Assembly: GCA_051004815.1 (NCBI GenBank)
Contig: JBPCJY010000252.1
Coordinates: 1 to 23,753 of the forward strand
DNA from: JBBQXY01 sp051004815
Lineage (GTDB): Bacteria > Chloroflexota > Ktedonobacteria > Ktedonobacterales > Ktedonobacteraceae
Direction of reading: 5' to 3'
DNA length: 23,753 nt
Shown: positions 8,644 to 16,105 of the stretch, piece after piece
How the letters are laid out: every line of letters starts with the position of its first letter
Numbering within the stretch: position 1 is the first letter of the stretch
Program-made: the position numbers and the translations under genes
Notes under the pieces: generated by a model
Databases searched by the model: none
What the model was told of the DNA's origin: nothing
Seen by the model: the letters and a program-made list of their open reading frames with translations, nothing else

Positions 8644-9471
8644 ATGCTGCATGTTTCTCCTGCCTTGCTCGTGATGGCTGTTGTCGTAACCATCTTTGTC
8701 ATTGTGTATCCTTTCATTTTAGGGAGCATTGCCCACCATAAGCTCGCTGTAGACTGGAAATACTTCTGGTTTGGTACCTTAGTCTTTCTGGTGTTCCAGT
8801 TGCTCACGCGCCTTCCTCTTGTCGCCGTGCTTCAGAATACGGTGCTCGCCTCTTTGTTACGCACATCGACTGCATTTACCTGGACGTGGTTGGTGATCCT
8901 GGCCGTGACCGCTGGACTTTTCGAGGAAGTTGGACGCTATGTCGGCTATCGTGTCTTCATGCGCCGGGAGCCAAAGACCTGGTCGAAAGCGGTAATGTTT
9001 GGTCTGGGACACGAGGGCCTGGAATCGATGGTGCTCGTTGGTGGACAGATCGTGCTCACGCTTCTCAGCATTGCCATTCTTTCTGCCGTTAATGTCAATA
9101 GCTTGCCAGTCACCCAGAGACAGTCCTTCATCCAACAGGTGGCATCCATCAATGCACTGCCGGTCTGGTTCCCTTTGCTGGCTGCCTGGGGGCGATTCTG
9201 GAGTTTCCCGCTACAGGTGGCACTTTCCGTCATGGTATTGCAGGTATTTCGTCGGCACCAGATACACTGGTTATTCCTGGCTATTCTGTTCCATGCACTG
9301 ATCGATTTTCTGACCCTCGCTCTTCCACAGGCCTTTGGTCAAACCACCACCATCGAGCTGCTTGTCAACGGGATGCTGTGCGTGTTCGGACTCATCGGGG
9401 TGTGGATCATCTGGCGTTTGCGCGAGCCAGCAGACCAGGCCAGAGCAGGAGAGGAGAGCACGCGCTTTTAG
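8644..9471 (+). CDS. YhfC-like intramembrane glutamic/metalloprotease
   Basis: A 275-residue membrane protein with about seven to eight hydrophobic segments. Three conserved motifs lie in membrane helices: EEVGRYVGYRVF (94-105), GLGHEGLES (120-128) and LFHALIDF (215-222). This pattern of paired Glu plus two His-containing motifs matches the YhfC family (DUF2324), related to CPBP/Rce1-type intramembrane proteases; assignment is by motif recognition. The likely zinc or catalytic residues are Glu94, Glu95, His123, Glu127 and His217. The start is ATG 8644, preceded by the purine-rich GAGGGGAGGAAGGG. The frame is open to 8554, but that part overlaps the previous gene and lacks a ribosome site. Substrate is unknown. 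Confidence 0.8.
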   Translation: MLHVSPALLVMAVVVTIFVIVYPFILGSIAHHKLAVDWKYFWFGTLVFLVFQLLTRLPLVAVLQNTVLASLLRTSTAFTWTWLVILAVTAGLFEEVGRYVGYRVFMRREPKTWSKAVMFGLGHEGLESMVLVGGQIVLTLLSIAILSAVNVNSLPVTQRQSFIQQVASINALPVWFPLLAAWGRFWSFPLQVALSVMVLQVFRRHQIHWLFLAILFHALIDFLTLALPQAFGQTTTIELLVNGMLCVFGLIGVWIIWRLREPADQARAGEESTRF

Positions 9472-9500
9472 CACCACAAGTCTCCCCACACTGGAAGGGT

Positions 9501-9519
9501 CTGCTGGCTTGGCCAGCAG
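9501..9519 (+). terminator. Possible hairpin terminator after the YhfC-like gene
   Basis: CTGCTGGC pairs perfectly with GCCAGCAG around a 3-nt loop, 30 bp after the stop codon. An A-run (AAAAA), not a T-run, follows on the plus strand, so this is not a canonical intrinsic terminator. Confidence 0.35.
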
Positions 9520-9541
9520 AAAAAGGATATAATCGTCGCCC

Positions 9542-9653
9542 TAATCGGCCCCCTGTTCATGCGTGGGCAGGAGATCGAGCAGCGTGTCCGGTGCTACCGC
9601 ACCGCCAAACAACCACCGTAGGGCGCGAATCCACCGCGGAGGCGGGCCGATTA
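9542..9653. repeat. Inverted-repeat element flanked by TAATCGGCCC arms
   Basis: TAATCGGCCC (9542-9551) and GGGCCGATTA (9644-9653) are perfect inverted copies. Between them sits a smaller hairpin (CGGTG/CACCG near 9590), and GTAGGGCGCG near the right end mirrors the CGCCCTA just left of the left arm. It resembles dispersed Ktedonobacteria-type intergenic repeats, from memory. No coding content seen. Confidence 0.55.
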
Positions 9654-9676
9654 TTCCCGGCCCCCGGACAGGGTGG

Positions 9677-9832
9677 CTTTCACTCGTAGGTTTTTTGAAA
9701 CGCGCCGATCTCGCCTGTCAGGCTTCGCGCCGCGCAGAATCTGCGCGAGGGCCGACGAGAGATTCTTCGCTGCGCTCAGAATGACAGCTCCCACCTCGCT
9801 GATGCCTTTCCTCAAAAACCTACGAGTGAAAG
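9677..9832. repeat. MITE-like 156-bp element with 19-bp terminal inverted repeats
   Basis: CTTTCACTCGTAGGTTTTT (9677-9695) is repeated as a perfect inverted copy at 9814-9832. The 118-bp interior contains a hairpin (GCGCAG/CTGCGC near 9734) and a stretch around ATTCTTCGCTGCGCTCAG resembling a common dispersed bacterial intergenic repeat. No transposase is encoded. No clear target duplication was found: ACAGGG flanks the left end, and GGGACAGGG lies just after the right. It ends 14 bp from the monooxygenase stop. Confidence 0.65.
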
Positions 9833-9846
9833 GGACAGGGTACGCC

Positions 9847-11010
9847 CTACGGCTGTGGCAAGATGCTCTGTGCGCCAAACTGGCGTCGGAGCAGACCAAT
9901 GAACGCCTCCCGTAGCAGCACTTTCATGATCGTCTGTTGGGCTACGAGGCCCAATCGACTACCGGGCACAAAGGATTTGGCGAAGCCACGTGCGTTCTTT
10001 TGCTGCGCCTGGACGTGTGGGCGCATCTGCTGCTCGTACTGGGGGAAAGCATGTTGATAATCGGTGGTTTCGTGTAATGCCCTGGCCAGGAGGTAGGCAC
10101 CTCCCATTGCCAGTGATGCTCCTTGCCCGGAGATCAGCGTGGGACAGTCGCAGGCATCGCCGACGAGGGCCACCCGACCTTGATGCCAGGAGGGCATCTG
10201 AATCTGAGTTACTGCATCCATGAAGATGCTGTCAGAGACTGGAGCGTCAGCGAGAAGCTGCTGTGTGATCCAACCCATCCCCGCGAACATCTGGCGCAAA
10301 TGCGGCAACCGCTGCTCCCGTGGAAGATGCTCCCTCTTGGCTGTCTCATACATGAACAGTGTGAAGATATCGCCATCGTGGTTACCGCAATACGCCCCTG
10401 CCAGGCGTCCGGGTTCGACGTACATCTTCCAGGTGTGGCCGATGCCATAGTGGTCAACAAGCTGATAACAGGCGATGGAGTAGCCCAGAAAACGACCAAA
10501 CTGCTCTTCTGATCCAAAGGCCAGGGCGCGTGTTCGGGAATGCACGCCATCAGCACCAATAAGCAGGTCAAATGACTCAGTTGTGCCATCATTGAAGGTT
10601 ACGCTGACCGCATCAGGGCCAGGCACGGCACAGGTAAGCGAACGGCCAAAGCGCACATCGACTTGACCTGCAAGTGCTTCATATAACGCTTCTTCTAAGG
10701 TCCAGTGAATAAGTGCCATATACTTCCCATACATGATTTTTTTCATCAGGGTTACATCCAGTTTCGTAACCTGCTTGCCTTGTTTGTTCACATACATAAC
10801 AGAGTCAATGGGAATTTGCTGAGGCTGCAACCGATCAATGAGGCCCATACGTTCGGCCACATCATATCCAGTGCCAAAAAAGTCAATGCCGTACCCATCA
10901 TGGCGAATACTCTTGGCTTGCTCAACGACAACCAACGGAATGCCATAGCGATGGAGCCAGTAGGCCAGCGTCAGTCCGGCAATACCCCCGCCAGAGATTA
11001 ATACTCGCAT
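9847..11010 (-). CDS. FAD-dependent aromatic-ring-type monooxygenase
   Basis: A 387-residue group A flavoprotein monooxygenase of the UbiH/PHBH/TetX type. These enzymes use NAD(P)H and O2 to hydroxylate a substrate through a C4a-hydroperoxyflavin. Seen here: N-terminal GGGIAG (7-12) for the FAD ADP moiety, the acidic end of the second strand (VVVEQ, Glu30), GADGVHSRTR (152-161), and GDACDCP (284-290), a variant of the usual GDAAHxxxP motif in which Cys-Asp-Cys replaces Ala-His. Length is normal. The start is ATG 11008-11010 with AGGAAAGGAAA upstream. It is cytoplasmic, with no signal peptide. Substrate is unknown; some relatives oxidise antibiotics and others act in biosynthesis. Its promoter region is unusually well defined, with two TetR-type operators, and it diverges from an ABC exporter. 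Confidence 0.9.
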   Translation of the reverse strand: MRVLISGGGIAGLTLAYWLHRYGIPLVVVEQAKSIRHDGYGIDFFGTGYDVAERMGLIDRLQPQQIPIDSVMYVNKQGKQVTKLDVTLMKKIMYGKYMALIHWTLEEALYEALAGQVDVRFGRSLTCAVPGPDAVSVTFNDGTTESFDLLIGADGVHSRTRALAFGSEEQFGRFLGYSIACYQLVDHYGIGHTWKMYVEPGRLAGAYCGNHDGDIFTLFMYETAKREHLPREQRLPHLRQMFAGMGWITQQLLADAPVSDSIFMDAVTQIQMPSWHQGRVALVGDACDCPTLISGQGASLAMGGAYLLARALHETTDYQHAFPQYEQQMRPHVQAQQKNARGFAKSFVPGSRLGLVAQQTIMKVLLREAFIGLLRRQFGAQSILPQP

Positions 11011-11071
11011 AAACGTTTCCTTTCCTGCTACTCTGAATTACCTGATAGAGAACAACAAAACGCTCAATTCA

Positions 11072-11087
11072 AACTGACCGGTCAGTT
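11072..11087. promoter_or_regulatory. TetR-type operator palindrome O1
   Basis: AACTGACCGGTCAGTT is a perfect 16-bp palindrome of the ACTGACCGGTCAGT type typical of TetR/AcrR-family repressors. It lies 3 bp downstream of the -10 box of the minus-strand monooxygenase promoter, so it covers the expected transcription start. A bound repressor would block initiation. Confidence 0.75.
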
Positions 11088-11090
11088 ATT

Positions 11091-11119
11091 ATTATAGCTG
11101 AAAACGCATGCGTTGTCAA
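11091..11119 (-). promoter_or_regulatory. Consensus sigma-70-type promoter of the monooxygenase gene
   Basis: On the minus strand TTGACA (11119-11114) and TATAAT (11096-11091) are both perfect and separated by exactly 17 bp. The 5' leader to the monooxygenase ATG is about 75 nt. The spacer contains a small palindrome, ACGCATGCGT (11104-11113). The promoter is bracketed by the operators at 11072-11087 and 11122-11135. Confidence 0.85.
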
Positions 11120-11121
11120 TG

Positions 11122-11135
11122 ACTGATTGGTCAGT
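11122..11135. promoter_or_regulatory. TetR-type operator half-degenerate copy O2
   Basis: ACTGATTGGTCAGT has the same 5-bp arms (ACTGA/TCAGT) as the palindrome at 11072-11087, with TTGG instead of CCGG in the centre. It begins 2 bp upstream of the -35 box of the monooxygenase promoter. Its centre is 49 bp from that of the first operator, nearly five helical turns. It also faces the upstream region of the divergent ABC permease gene. Confidence 0.7.
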
Positions 11136-11350
11136 TATATTCTTTCCAGAAATATTCTCAAAGGGCATGTAGTATCATGAAAGAATACATCCAATGCAGA
11201 CGTAGTATTAGCAAGATGGCAGGATGCTGTGCTACCTTTTTTCATACGAGTTACCTTGTGGGGCGGATGTGTGTTGTATTAGCAAAGATCGAGTTTTTAT
11301 CTATGCAAAAATGAGATACATGGTATTTTTAGAAAAGAGGTTGTATTGTA
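11136..11350 (+). other. Leader region of the ABC permease gene, no gene seen
   Basis: AT-rich non-coding DNA between the O2 operator and the permease start. TTGTAT near 11275 with TATCTA about 18 bp later is a weak promoter candidate. The only clear site is AAAGAGG about 10 nt before the GTG start at 11351. Confidence 0.4.
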
Positions 11351-14300
11351 GTGGCTCAATCACAACAACAGGTACCACGAGACAAGGAGAAAAGGCAAAA
11401 AGGGCTGGCGGGGCCTACACTATTTTTAGCGCGGTGGCAGTTGCGGCAAACATGGCGTTTATTGCTGGTGACAGGTCTCGGCATGGTCGCGGCAGTCATT
11501 CTCGTTTGTGCGGTACCCCTGTATTCATACATTGCCATGACGGCGGAATTGCGCGGTTTCTTAACCGCGGCCCCCACCACGGCAGGTACGAGCAATGCCG
11601 ATATTGTCGTGCAGAGCAGCGGTAGCCAGGTTTCAGGGCAGGCTCTAAACATGGTTGGAAAGCAACTGGATACTGAACTGCAAACGAACCTGGGCTCCTA
11701 TCTCACCAATGCCGGGCGCGGGCAATTTACGTTCCAGATGGATGGAGTACCCTTCTTGCAACCTGCTCATAATGCGCAGGGAAAAATTGCGTTGATGGAT
11801 CAGGGGAATCGACTCAACTTGATAGGGGCATCGATGAAGGATGCGGCACAGCATGTGCAGATGGTGCAGGGGCGATTACCCTTGACGAATAGTAGTGAGC
11901 TGGAGATTGCCATTTCGCAGGAGACGGCGACCGGTTTGAAGCTAACAGTGGGTGCAGTCCTCACGATGCAGCTAGCATTTGATGATCAATATGGGATACG
12001 CCTGGAAGCGCAGACTACTACTGTTCCACTGCGCATTGTGGGTATTTTTAACGTGAAACCTGCCAGTTTTTGGCACGGTGAAGATTTTCATTGTGAGCCA
12101 TTAGGTCCTTTTACAGAAACCTGTCATCTCCTGGTCTCTAATGATACCTTGATAACAAGCCTCAGCCATTTCGCGACGCAGTCGGGGCTGGGTGGCACAA
12201 GCATTGAAACGCTGCCAAATGCTTACTGGTACTATACTCTGGATCCTATGCGCATTGATATCAATAATGTAGGTGATGTGGAACGCGGGCTGGGCCTTGT
12301 GTTGGGAGATGTGGCAAATAAGCCGATCGAGCCACCTTATGTCGAAAAGACAGTCTCTTTTAGTAATGCCCCTGATGTATTAGGCACCTATAGCAGTCAT
12401 ATTGCCGTGGTACAAATTCCCATCACCAGTCTATCTCTGTTGGTAGCAGGGCTAACGTTGTTCTTTGTGAGCATGATGACGGATATCCTGGTAGAGCGGC
12501 AAGCGGACGCCATCGCGGTGCTACGCAGTAGAGGTGCCAGTCGCTGGCAAATCATCGGTTCGCTTATGCTACAGAGTATTGGCATTGGCGTGGTAGCTTT
12601 GATTGTGGGGCCATTGCTGGCGGTAGTAGTTGTACAGGTTGTCTCAACCAATACGCTCTCCGTGGCTGACCAGGGGGCGTTAAATGTTATAAGCACAGAT
12701 ACATGGCCATTGGTACAAGTGCTGGCCGAGTATTCGTTGCTAACGGTGGGTATCGCTATCGTGGCTATGTTGATTGCTATCGGCAGTGCGACACGGATGG
12801 GTATACTGTCAGCACGACGAGAATATGCACGTTCTACCCATCGCCCAATCTGGCAACGGCTGAGTTTGGATGTTGTCGCCGCCATTATCGCCTTGACTGG
12901 TTATGCCTTCTCGGCCTACGAGGCCAGTCCCGGAGTAATAGATGCACGAACGCGCGTGCTTGTGCTGCCACCATTGACATTGGCGGGCGTAGTCTTTTTG
13001 CTGTTGGGGCTTTCGCTGTTGTTCCTGCGTGTCTTCCCGCTAATTTTACGGCTCTGTTCCTGGTTCGCGGCGCGAGGACGAAGTGCGACACCTATGTTAG
13101 CCCTGGCACAGATGGCTCGCGCCCCACGCCAATCTATTCGTATGACCATGCTACTGGCCTTTGCCATTGCCTTTGCTCTGTTTACGCTGATCTTTAATGC
13201 TTCGCAGGCGCAGCGTATCCTCGATGTGGCAAATTATGAAGTGGGCGCGGATTTCAGCGGCAAGATTCCGGGTTCCGCGGTGGTGGCGCAATCTGTAGCG
13301 TATAGCCGTCTGCCAGGCGTGCTTTCCGCTACCGTGGGCTATACCAGTCAGCCGCGCATCAGAGAAAATGGCTTAAATCTTTCAGTGCAATTTATGGCCG
13401 TGGATGCCGATACCTTCGCGCAAACCGTGATCTGGCCTGAAGGAAATGCCGCGCAATCGCTGGACGCGCTCATGCGGCGACTCGTCGGACAACGAGGCAA
13501 GGTGGCGCAAGGTTCCGCTGTACCCGCCATTGTGGATACAACGGCCTGGAACACCTTGCACCTTGCGCCGGGAACGACGTTTACGCTCTCTGATACCAGT
13601 GCCACAGTGACCTGTACCGCTATTGCCGAGGTACAGCGTATTCCCACCATCAATGATAGTCTATTAGCGAGTGGGACAGGCGACTATTTCGCTTTTGGTG
13701 GTATCCTGGTAGATTACAAGAGCTATTCGACTGCATTGGCTGCCTCGGCGAATACCGTGCCGCCCACCACCGATGTCTGGCTCCGTACGCGGAGCGATGC
13801 CGCCTCGTTGTCAAACGTGCGAGCAGCACTGAAGAATGGTAGTTACCAATTGGACATGCTCAATGATCGGCGAGCGATTATTAGTAATCTGCGCAATGAT
13901 CCACTCTACCTGGACCTGGTAGGGGTGCTAATCCTGGGGGCGGCAACAGCCATCATGCTGGCTTTGTTAGGAAACTTAATCGCATCGTGGTTGAGTGTAC
14001 GAAGCCGCTTAACGAGTTTCGCGGTGCTACGTGCGCTTGGTACCGGGTCGGGCCAGATCGCCTGGGTAATCGCCTGGGAGCAGAGCATTATCTATGGCAC
14101 TGCGCTTGTGCTGGGAGTCATCTTCGGGGCCATGCTCTCGCTGCTTGCGCTGCCCACGCTGATCTTTACAAATGTAGCTATTAGCGGATTTAATAGTGAT
14201 ATTGCGAGTGGAGAATACTACATTTTGCAAAGCGTGCCGCCCGTCCAAATTATTGTGCCTGCTTCACTGGGCATCGCCTTTGTTCTGATTGTGGTTATCT

Positions 14301-14380
14301 GTATTGTCGCGCTCGGTATGATGGTGCGTATTGCTTCGCGCCCCTCAATTAGCCAGACACTACGTTTAAATGAAGATTAA
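11351..14380 (+). CDS. FtsX/MacB-like ABC transporter permease
   Basis: A 1009-residue membrane protein with two FtsX-type permease domains. A first helix lies near residues 33-57, followed by a large extracytoplasmic domain (about 60-350). A helix cluster at about 355-510 contains the FtsX-like cytoplasmic signature VLRSRGASRWQIIGS. Further helices and a second external domain (about 600-840) follow, then a C-terminal set of three helices with the matching motif FAVLRALGTGSGQIAWV. Such proteins act as mechanotransmission-type transporters for peptides, lipids or drugs, or regulate extracytoplasmic enzymes. The start is GTG 11351 (AAAGAGG about 10 nt upstream). It ends 14 bp before its ATPase, indicating an operon. 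Confidence 0.9.
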   Translation: MAQSQQQVPRDKEKRQKGLAGPTLFLARWQLRQTWRLLLVTGLGMVAAVILVCAVPLYSYIAMTAELRGFLTAAPTTAGTSNADIVVQSSGSQVSGQALNMVGKQLDTELQTNLGSYLTNAGRGQFTFQMDGVPFLQPAHNAQGKIALMDQGNRLNLIGASMKDAAQHVQMVQGRLPLTNSSELEIAISQETATGLKLTVGAVLTMQLAFDDQYGIRLEAQTTTVPLRIVGIFNVKPASFWHGEDFHCEPLGPFTETCHLLVSNDTLITSLSHFATQSGLGGTSIETLPNAYWYYTLDPMRIDINNVGDVERGLGLVLGDVANKPIEPPYVEKTVSFSNAPDVLGTYSSHIAVVQIPITSLSLLVAGLTLFFVSMMTDILVERQADAIAVLRSRGASRWQIIGSLMLQSIGIGVVALIVGPLLAVVVVQVVSTNTLSVADQGALNVISTDTWPLVQVLAEYSLLTVGIAIVAMLIAIGSATRMGILSARREYARSTHRPIWQRLSLDVVAAIIALTGYAFSAYEASPGVIDARTRVLVLPPLTLAGVVFLLLGLSLLFLRVFPLILRLCSWFAARGRSATPMLALAQMARAPRQSIRMTMLLAFAIAFALFTLIFNASQAQRILDVANYEVGADFSGKIPGSAVVAQSVAYSRLPGVLSATVGYTSQPRIRENGLNLSVQFMAVDADTFAQTVIWPEGNAAQSLDALMRRLVGQRGKVAQGSAVPAIVDTTAWNTLHLAPGTTFTLSDTSATVTCTAIAEVQRIPTINDSLLASGTGDYFAFGGILVDYKSYSTALAASANTVPPTTDVWLRTRSDAASLSNVRAALKNGSYQLDMLNDRRAIISNLRNDPLYLDLVGVLILGAATAIMLALLGNLIASWLSVRSRLTSFAVLRALGTGSGQIAWVIAWEQSIIYGTALVLGVIFGAMLSLLALPTLIFTNVAISGFNSDIASGEYYILQSVPPVQIIVPASLGIAFVLIVVICIVALGMMVRIASRPSISQTLRLNED

Positions 14381-14394
14381 ATAGAGGAGTGATG

Positions 14395-15357
14395 ATGTCT
14401 GAACCACTTGTTATGTGTGAAAACCTGGTCAAAATTTATAAGGTTGCTGATCTCGAAGTGGTGGCTCTGCAAGGGCTAGACCTGGAGGTTGCCGCGGGAG
14501 AGATGATTGCCATCGTCGGTGCCTCTGGATCGGGCAAAAGTACCCTGCTGAACATGTTGAGCGCACAAGACACGCCCAGCGCAGGCAGATGCCTGGTGGA
14601 TACGAACGATCTGACCCGCTTGACTGAAACGCAGCGCATCCGCTATCGGCGTTCCGTCATTGGCCAGGTCTGGCAACAGAGTGGGCGCAATTTATTGCCG
14701 GAACTGAGCGCGGAAGAGAATGTGAAGTTGCCCCAGGTGCTCGGCGGTGTCAATGCTGGGCAGGCGGGACAACGCTCCCGTGAGCTATTGATGCGGGTGG
14801 GATTGGGCGACATGCTGCATAAAAAACCCAGTCAGCTCTCCGGTGGTGAGCAGCAACGCAACGCTATCGCGGTGGCACTCTCCAATCAACCTAAGATATT
14901 GTTGGCCGACGAGCCTACGGGAGAATTGGACTCGATGACGACCAGCGAAATCATGACCCTGTTGCGCTCGTTAAATCAACAACTGGGCTTGACGATTGTC
15001 TTAGTGACGCATGACGCGGCCATTGCCGCTATAGTAGACCGCACCATCGCCATTCGCGATGGGCGTACCAGTACTGAAACCGTGCGCCGCGATGCACCTC
15101 TCACCCTGAGCAGCAGTGACGCCGCTTCCACCAGTGCCATTATTGGCTTGTCTGGCGAAACACACCGCGAGTTTGTACTGATCGACCGTGTTGGGCGGCT
15201 CCAACTTCCCAAGGAGATACTCGAAACGATCCCCTTCAATGGCCGTGCTGAGGTACGCAAAGTAGCTAATCATGTCGAAGTCTGGCCTATCGAGGCGGAG
15301 GCAAATGGAAATGGGAACGGCAAAGCGTCCGATAGTTTAAGCCCTTTGCAGGGGTAG
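14395..15357 (+). CDS. ABC transporter ATPase with AbrB-like C-terminal domain
   Basis: A 320-residue partner of the upstream permease. The LolD/MacB-type nucleotide-binding domain has Walker A GASGSGKST (42-50), signature LSGGEQQ (148-154), Walker B ILLADEP (168-174, catalytic Glu173) and the switch His206. Most LolD/MacB ATPases end near residue 230. This one continues through a Ser/Ala-rich linker to residues about 259-298, where DRVGRLQLPKEIL followed by VRKVANHVEVWP resembles the swapped-hairpin AbrB/MazE fold. A Gly/Asn-rich tail ends the protein. The ATG at 14395 is chosen because AGAGGAG sits 5 nt before it; the GTG and ATG just upstream are too close to the ribosome site. The domain could bind DNA or mediate dimerisation; this is inference. 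Confidence 0.92.
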   Translation: MSEPLVMCENLVKIYKVADLEVVALQGLDLEVAAGEMIAIVGASGSGKSTLLNMLSAQDTPSAGRCLVDTNDLTRLTETQRIRYRRSVIGQVWQQSGRNLLPELSAEENVKLPQVLGGVNAGQAGQRSRELLMRVGLGDMLHKKPSQLSGGEQQRNAIAVALSNQPKILLADEPTGELDSMTTSEIMTLLRSLNQQLGLTIVLVTHDAAIAAIVDRTIAIRDGRTSTETVRRDAPLTLSSSDAASTSAIIGLSGETHREFVLIDRVGRLQLPKEILETIPFNGRAEVRKVANHVEVWPIEAEANGNGNGKASDSLSPLQG

Positions 15358-15359
15358 GT

Positions 15360-15399
15360 AATATCATAGGTTAAGAGCAAGCTCTTAACCTATGATATT
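15360..15399. terminator. Palindromic hairpin between convergent ABC ATPase and uracil-DNA glycosylase genes
   Basis: AATATCATAGGTTAAGAGC (15360-15378) and its perfect inverted copy (15381-15399) form a 19-bp stem with almost no loop. It lies 3 bp after the ATPase stop and 8 bp before the glycosylase stop. The position suggests bidirectional transcription termination, but neither side has a good U-tract. Confidence 0.6.
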
Positions 15400-15406
15400 G
15401 GGAAGC

Positions 15407-16066
15407 TTAAAACAAGGACATTTGTGCCGGGGGTGGCTCTTCTTTTTTGGCAGAGGGCGTAGAAACTAGTGTCTTCCTGGCAGCTTCTGTAGCCTCCGCA
15501 GCCAGCCGTTCGGCTTCGGCAAGCACGATGGGAATCTTTTTGAAGTCGTCGCGCAAGGCAATTTTGTAGCTTTCGGTGCGCAGGGCTGCCGCCGGGTGAA
15601 ACATGGGAATGCAGATGTAGCCATCTTTTTTGCGGGCGCGACCATGGATCGCACTAATTTTCTCGCCGGCAAAGAACTTCGCCATCGAAATACGCCCCAG
15701 GGTGACGATTACTAGCGGTTGGAGTGTGGCTATCTGCCTATCGAGATAATCGCTACAGGCCTTAACCTCGTCGGGCAAGGGATCGCGATTCTCTGGCGGG
15801 CGACACTTGACGACGTTGGTGATAAAGACGTCGGAACGTTTTAAGTTGATGCTTTGGAGAAGTTCTTCCAATAGTTGGCCTGAAGGGCCAACAAAGGGAC
15901 GGCCTTGTTTGTCTTCGTAGTAGCCGGGACCTTCGCCGATAAAAAGTAACTTGGCGTGGGGATTGCCTTCGCCAGGGACTGCTTTCGTGCGCCCTTTACA
16001 GAGGTCGCATTTCGCACAGGTAGAAACTTCGGCGGCAATCTCGCTCAGTCTTTCCTCTGACGACAT
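15407..16066 (-). CDS. Family 4 uracil-DNA glycosylase (Fe-S)
   Basis: A 219-residue base-excision repair enzyme that removes uracil from DNA after cytosine deamination. The four cluster ligands of family 4 are visible: Cys17 and Cys20 (CAKC), Cys88 (VKCRPPENRDP) and Cys104. They predict one 4Fe-4S cluster. Motif A reads GEGPGYYEDKQGRPFVG (44-60) and the C-terminal active-site motif is HPAA (157-160). The C-terminus (ETRK-like then EEPPPAQMSLF) is a flexible tail; QMSLF resembles a beta-clamp binding motif (QxxLF), which would fit a repair enzyme. The start is ATG 16064-16066 with GAGAAGAGG about 10 nt upstream. It is separated from pnp by a strong terminator, so it probably has its own promoter. 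Confidence 0.94.
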   Translation of the reverse strand: MSSEERLSEIAAEVSTCAKCDLCKGRTKAVPGEGNPHAKLLFIGEGPGYYEDKQGRPFVGPSGQLLEELLQSINLKRSDVFITNVVKCRPPENRDPLPDEVKACSDYLDRQIATLQPLVIVTLGRISMAKFFAGEKISAIHGRARKKDGYICIPMFHPAAALRTESYKIALRDDFKKIPIVLAEAERLAAEATEAARKTLVSTPSAKKEEPPPAQMSLF

Positions 16067-16105
16067 ATATTCTACCTCTTCTCACATAAAATACAGGGGG
16101 GCGGG

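Larger units (their letters stand above)
9472..9846. other. Gene-free convergent region filled with inverted repeats
   Basis: This 375-bp gap separates the converging YhfC-like and monooxygenase genes. Reading frames here are short, lack ribosome-binding sites and resemble no protein family I know. Contents in order: a perfect 8-bp stem (CTGCTGGC 9501-9508, GCCAGCAG 9512-9519), an inverted repeat at 9542-9653, and a 156-bp MITE-like element at 9677-9832. Confidence 0.6.

Noticed and set aside
9560..9790. Several plus- and minus-strand frames of 70-100 codons in the repeat region
   Set aside because: They run through inverted repeats, lack ribosome sites and have Arg/Ala/Gly-biased translations typical of GC-rich non-coding DNA.
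9501..9832. CRISPR array
   Set aside because: The repeats are inverted, not regularly spaced direct repeats, and no cas gene is present.
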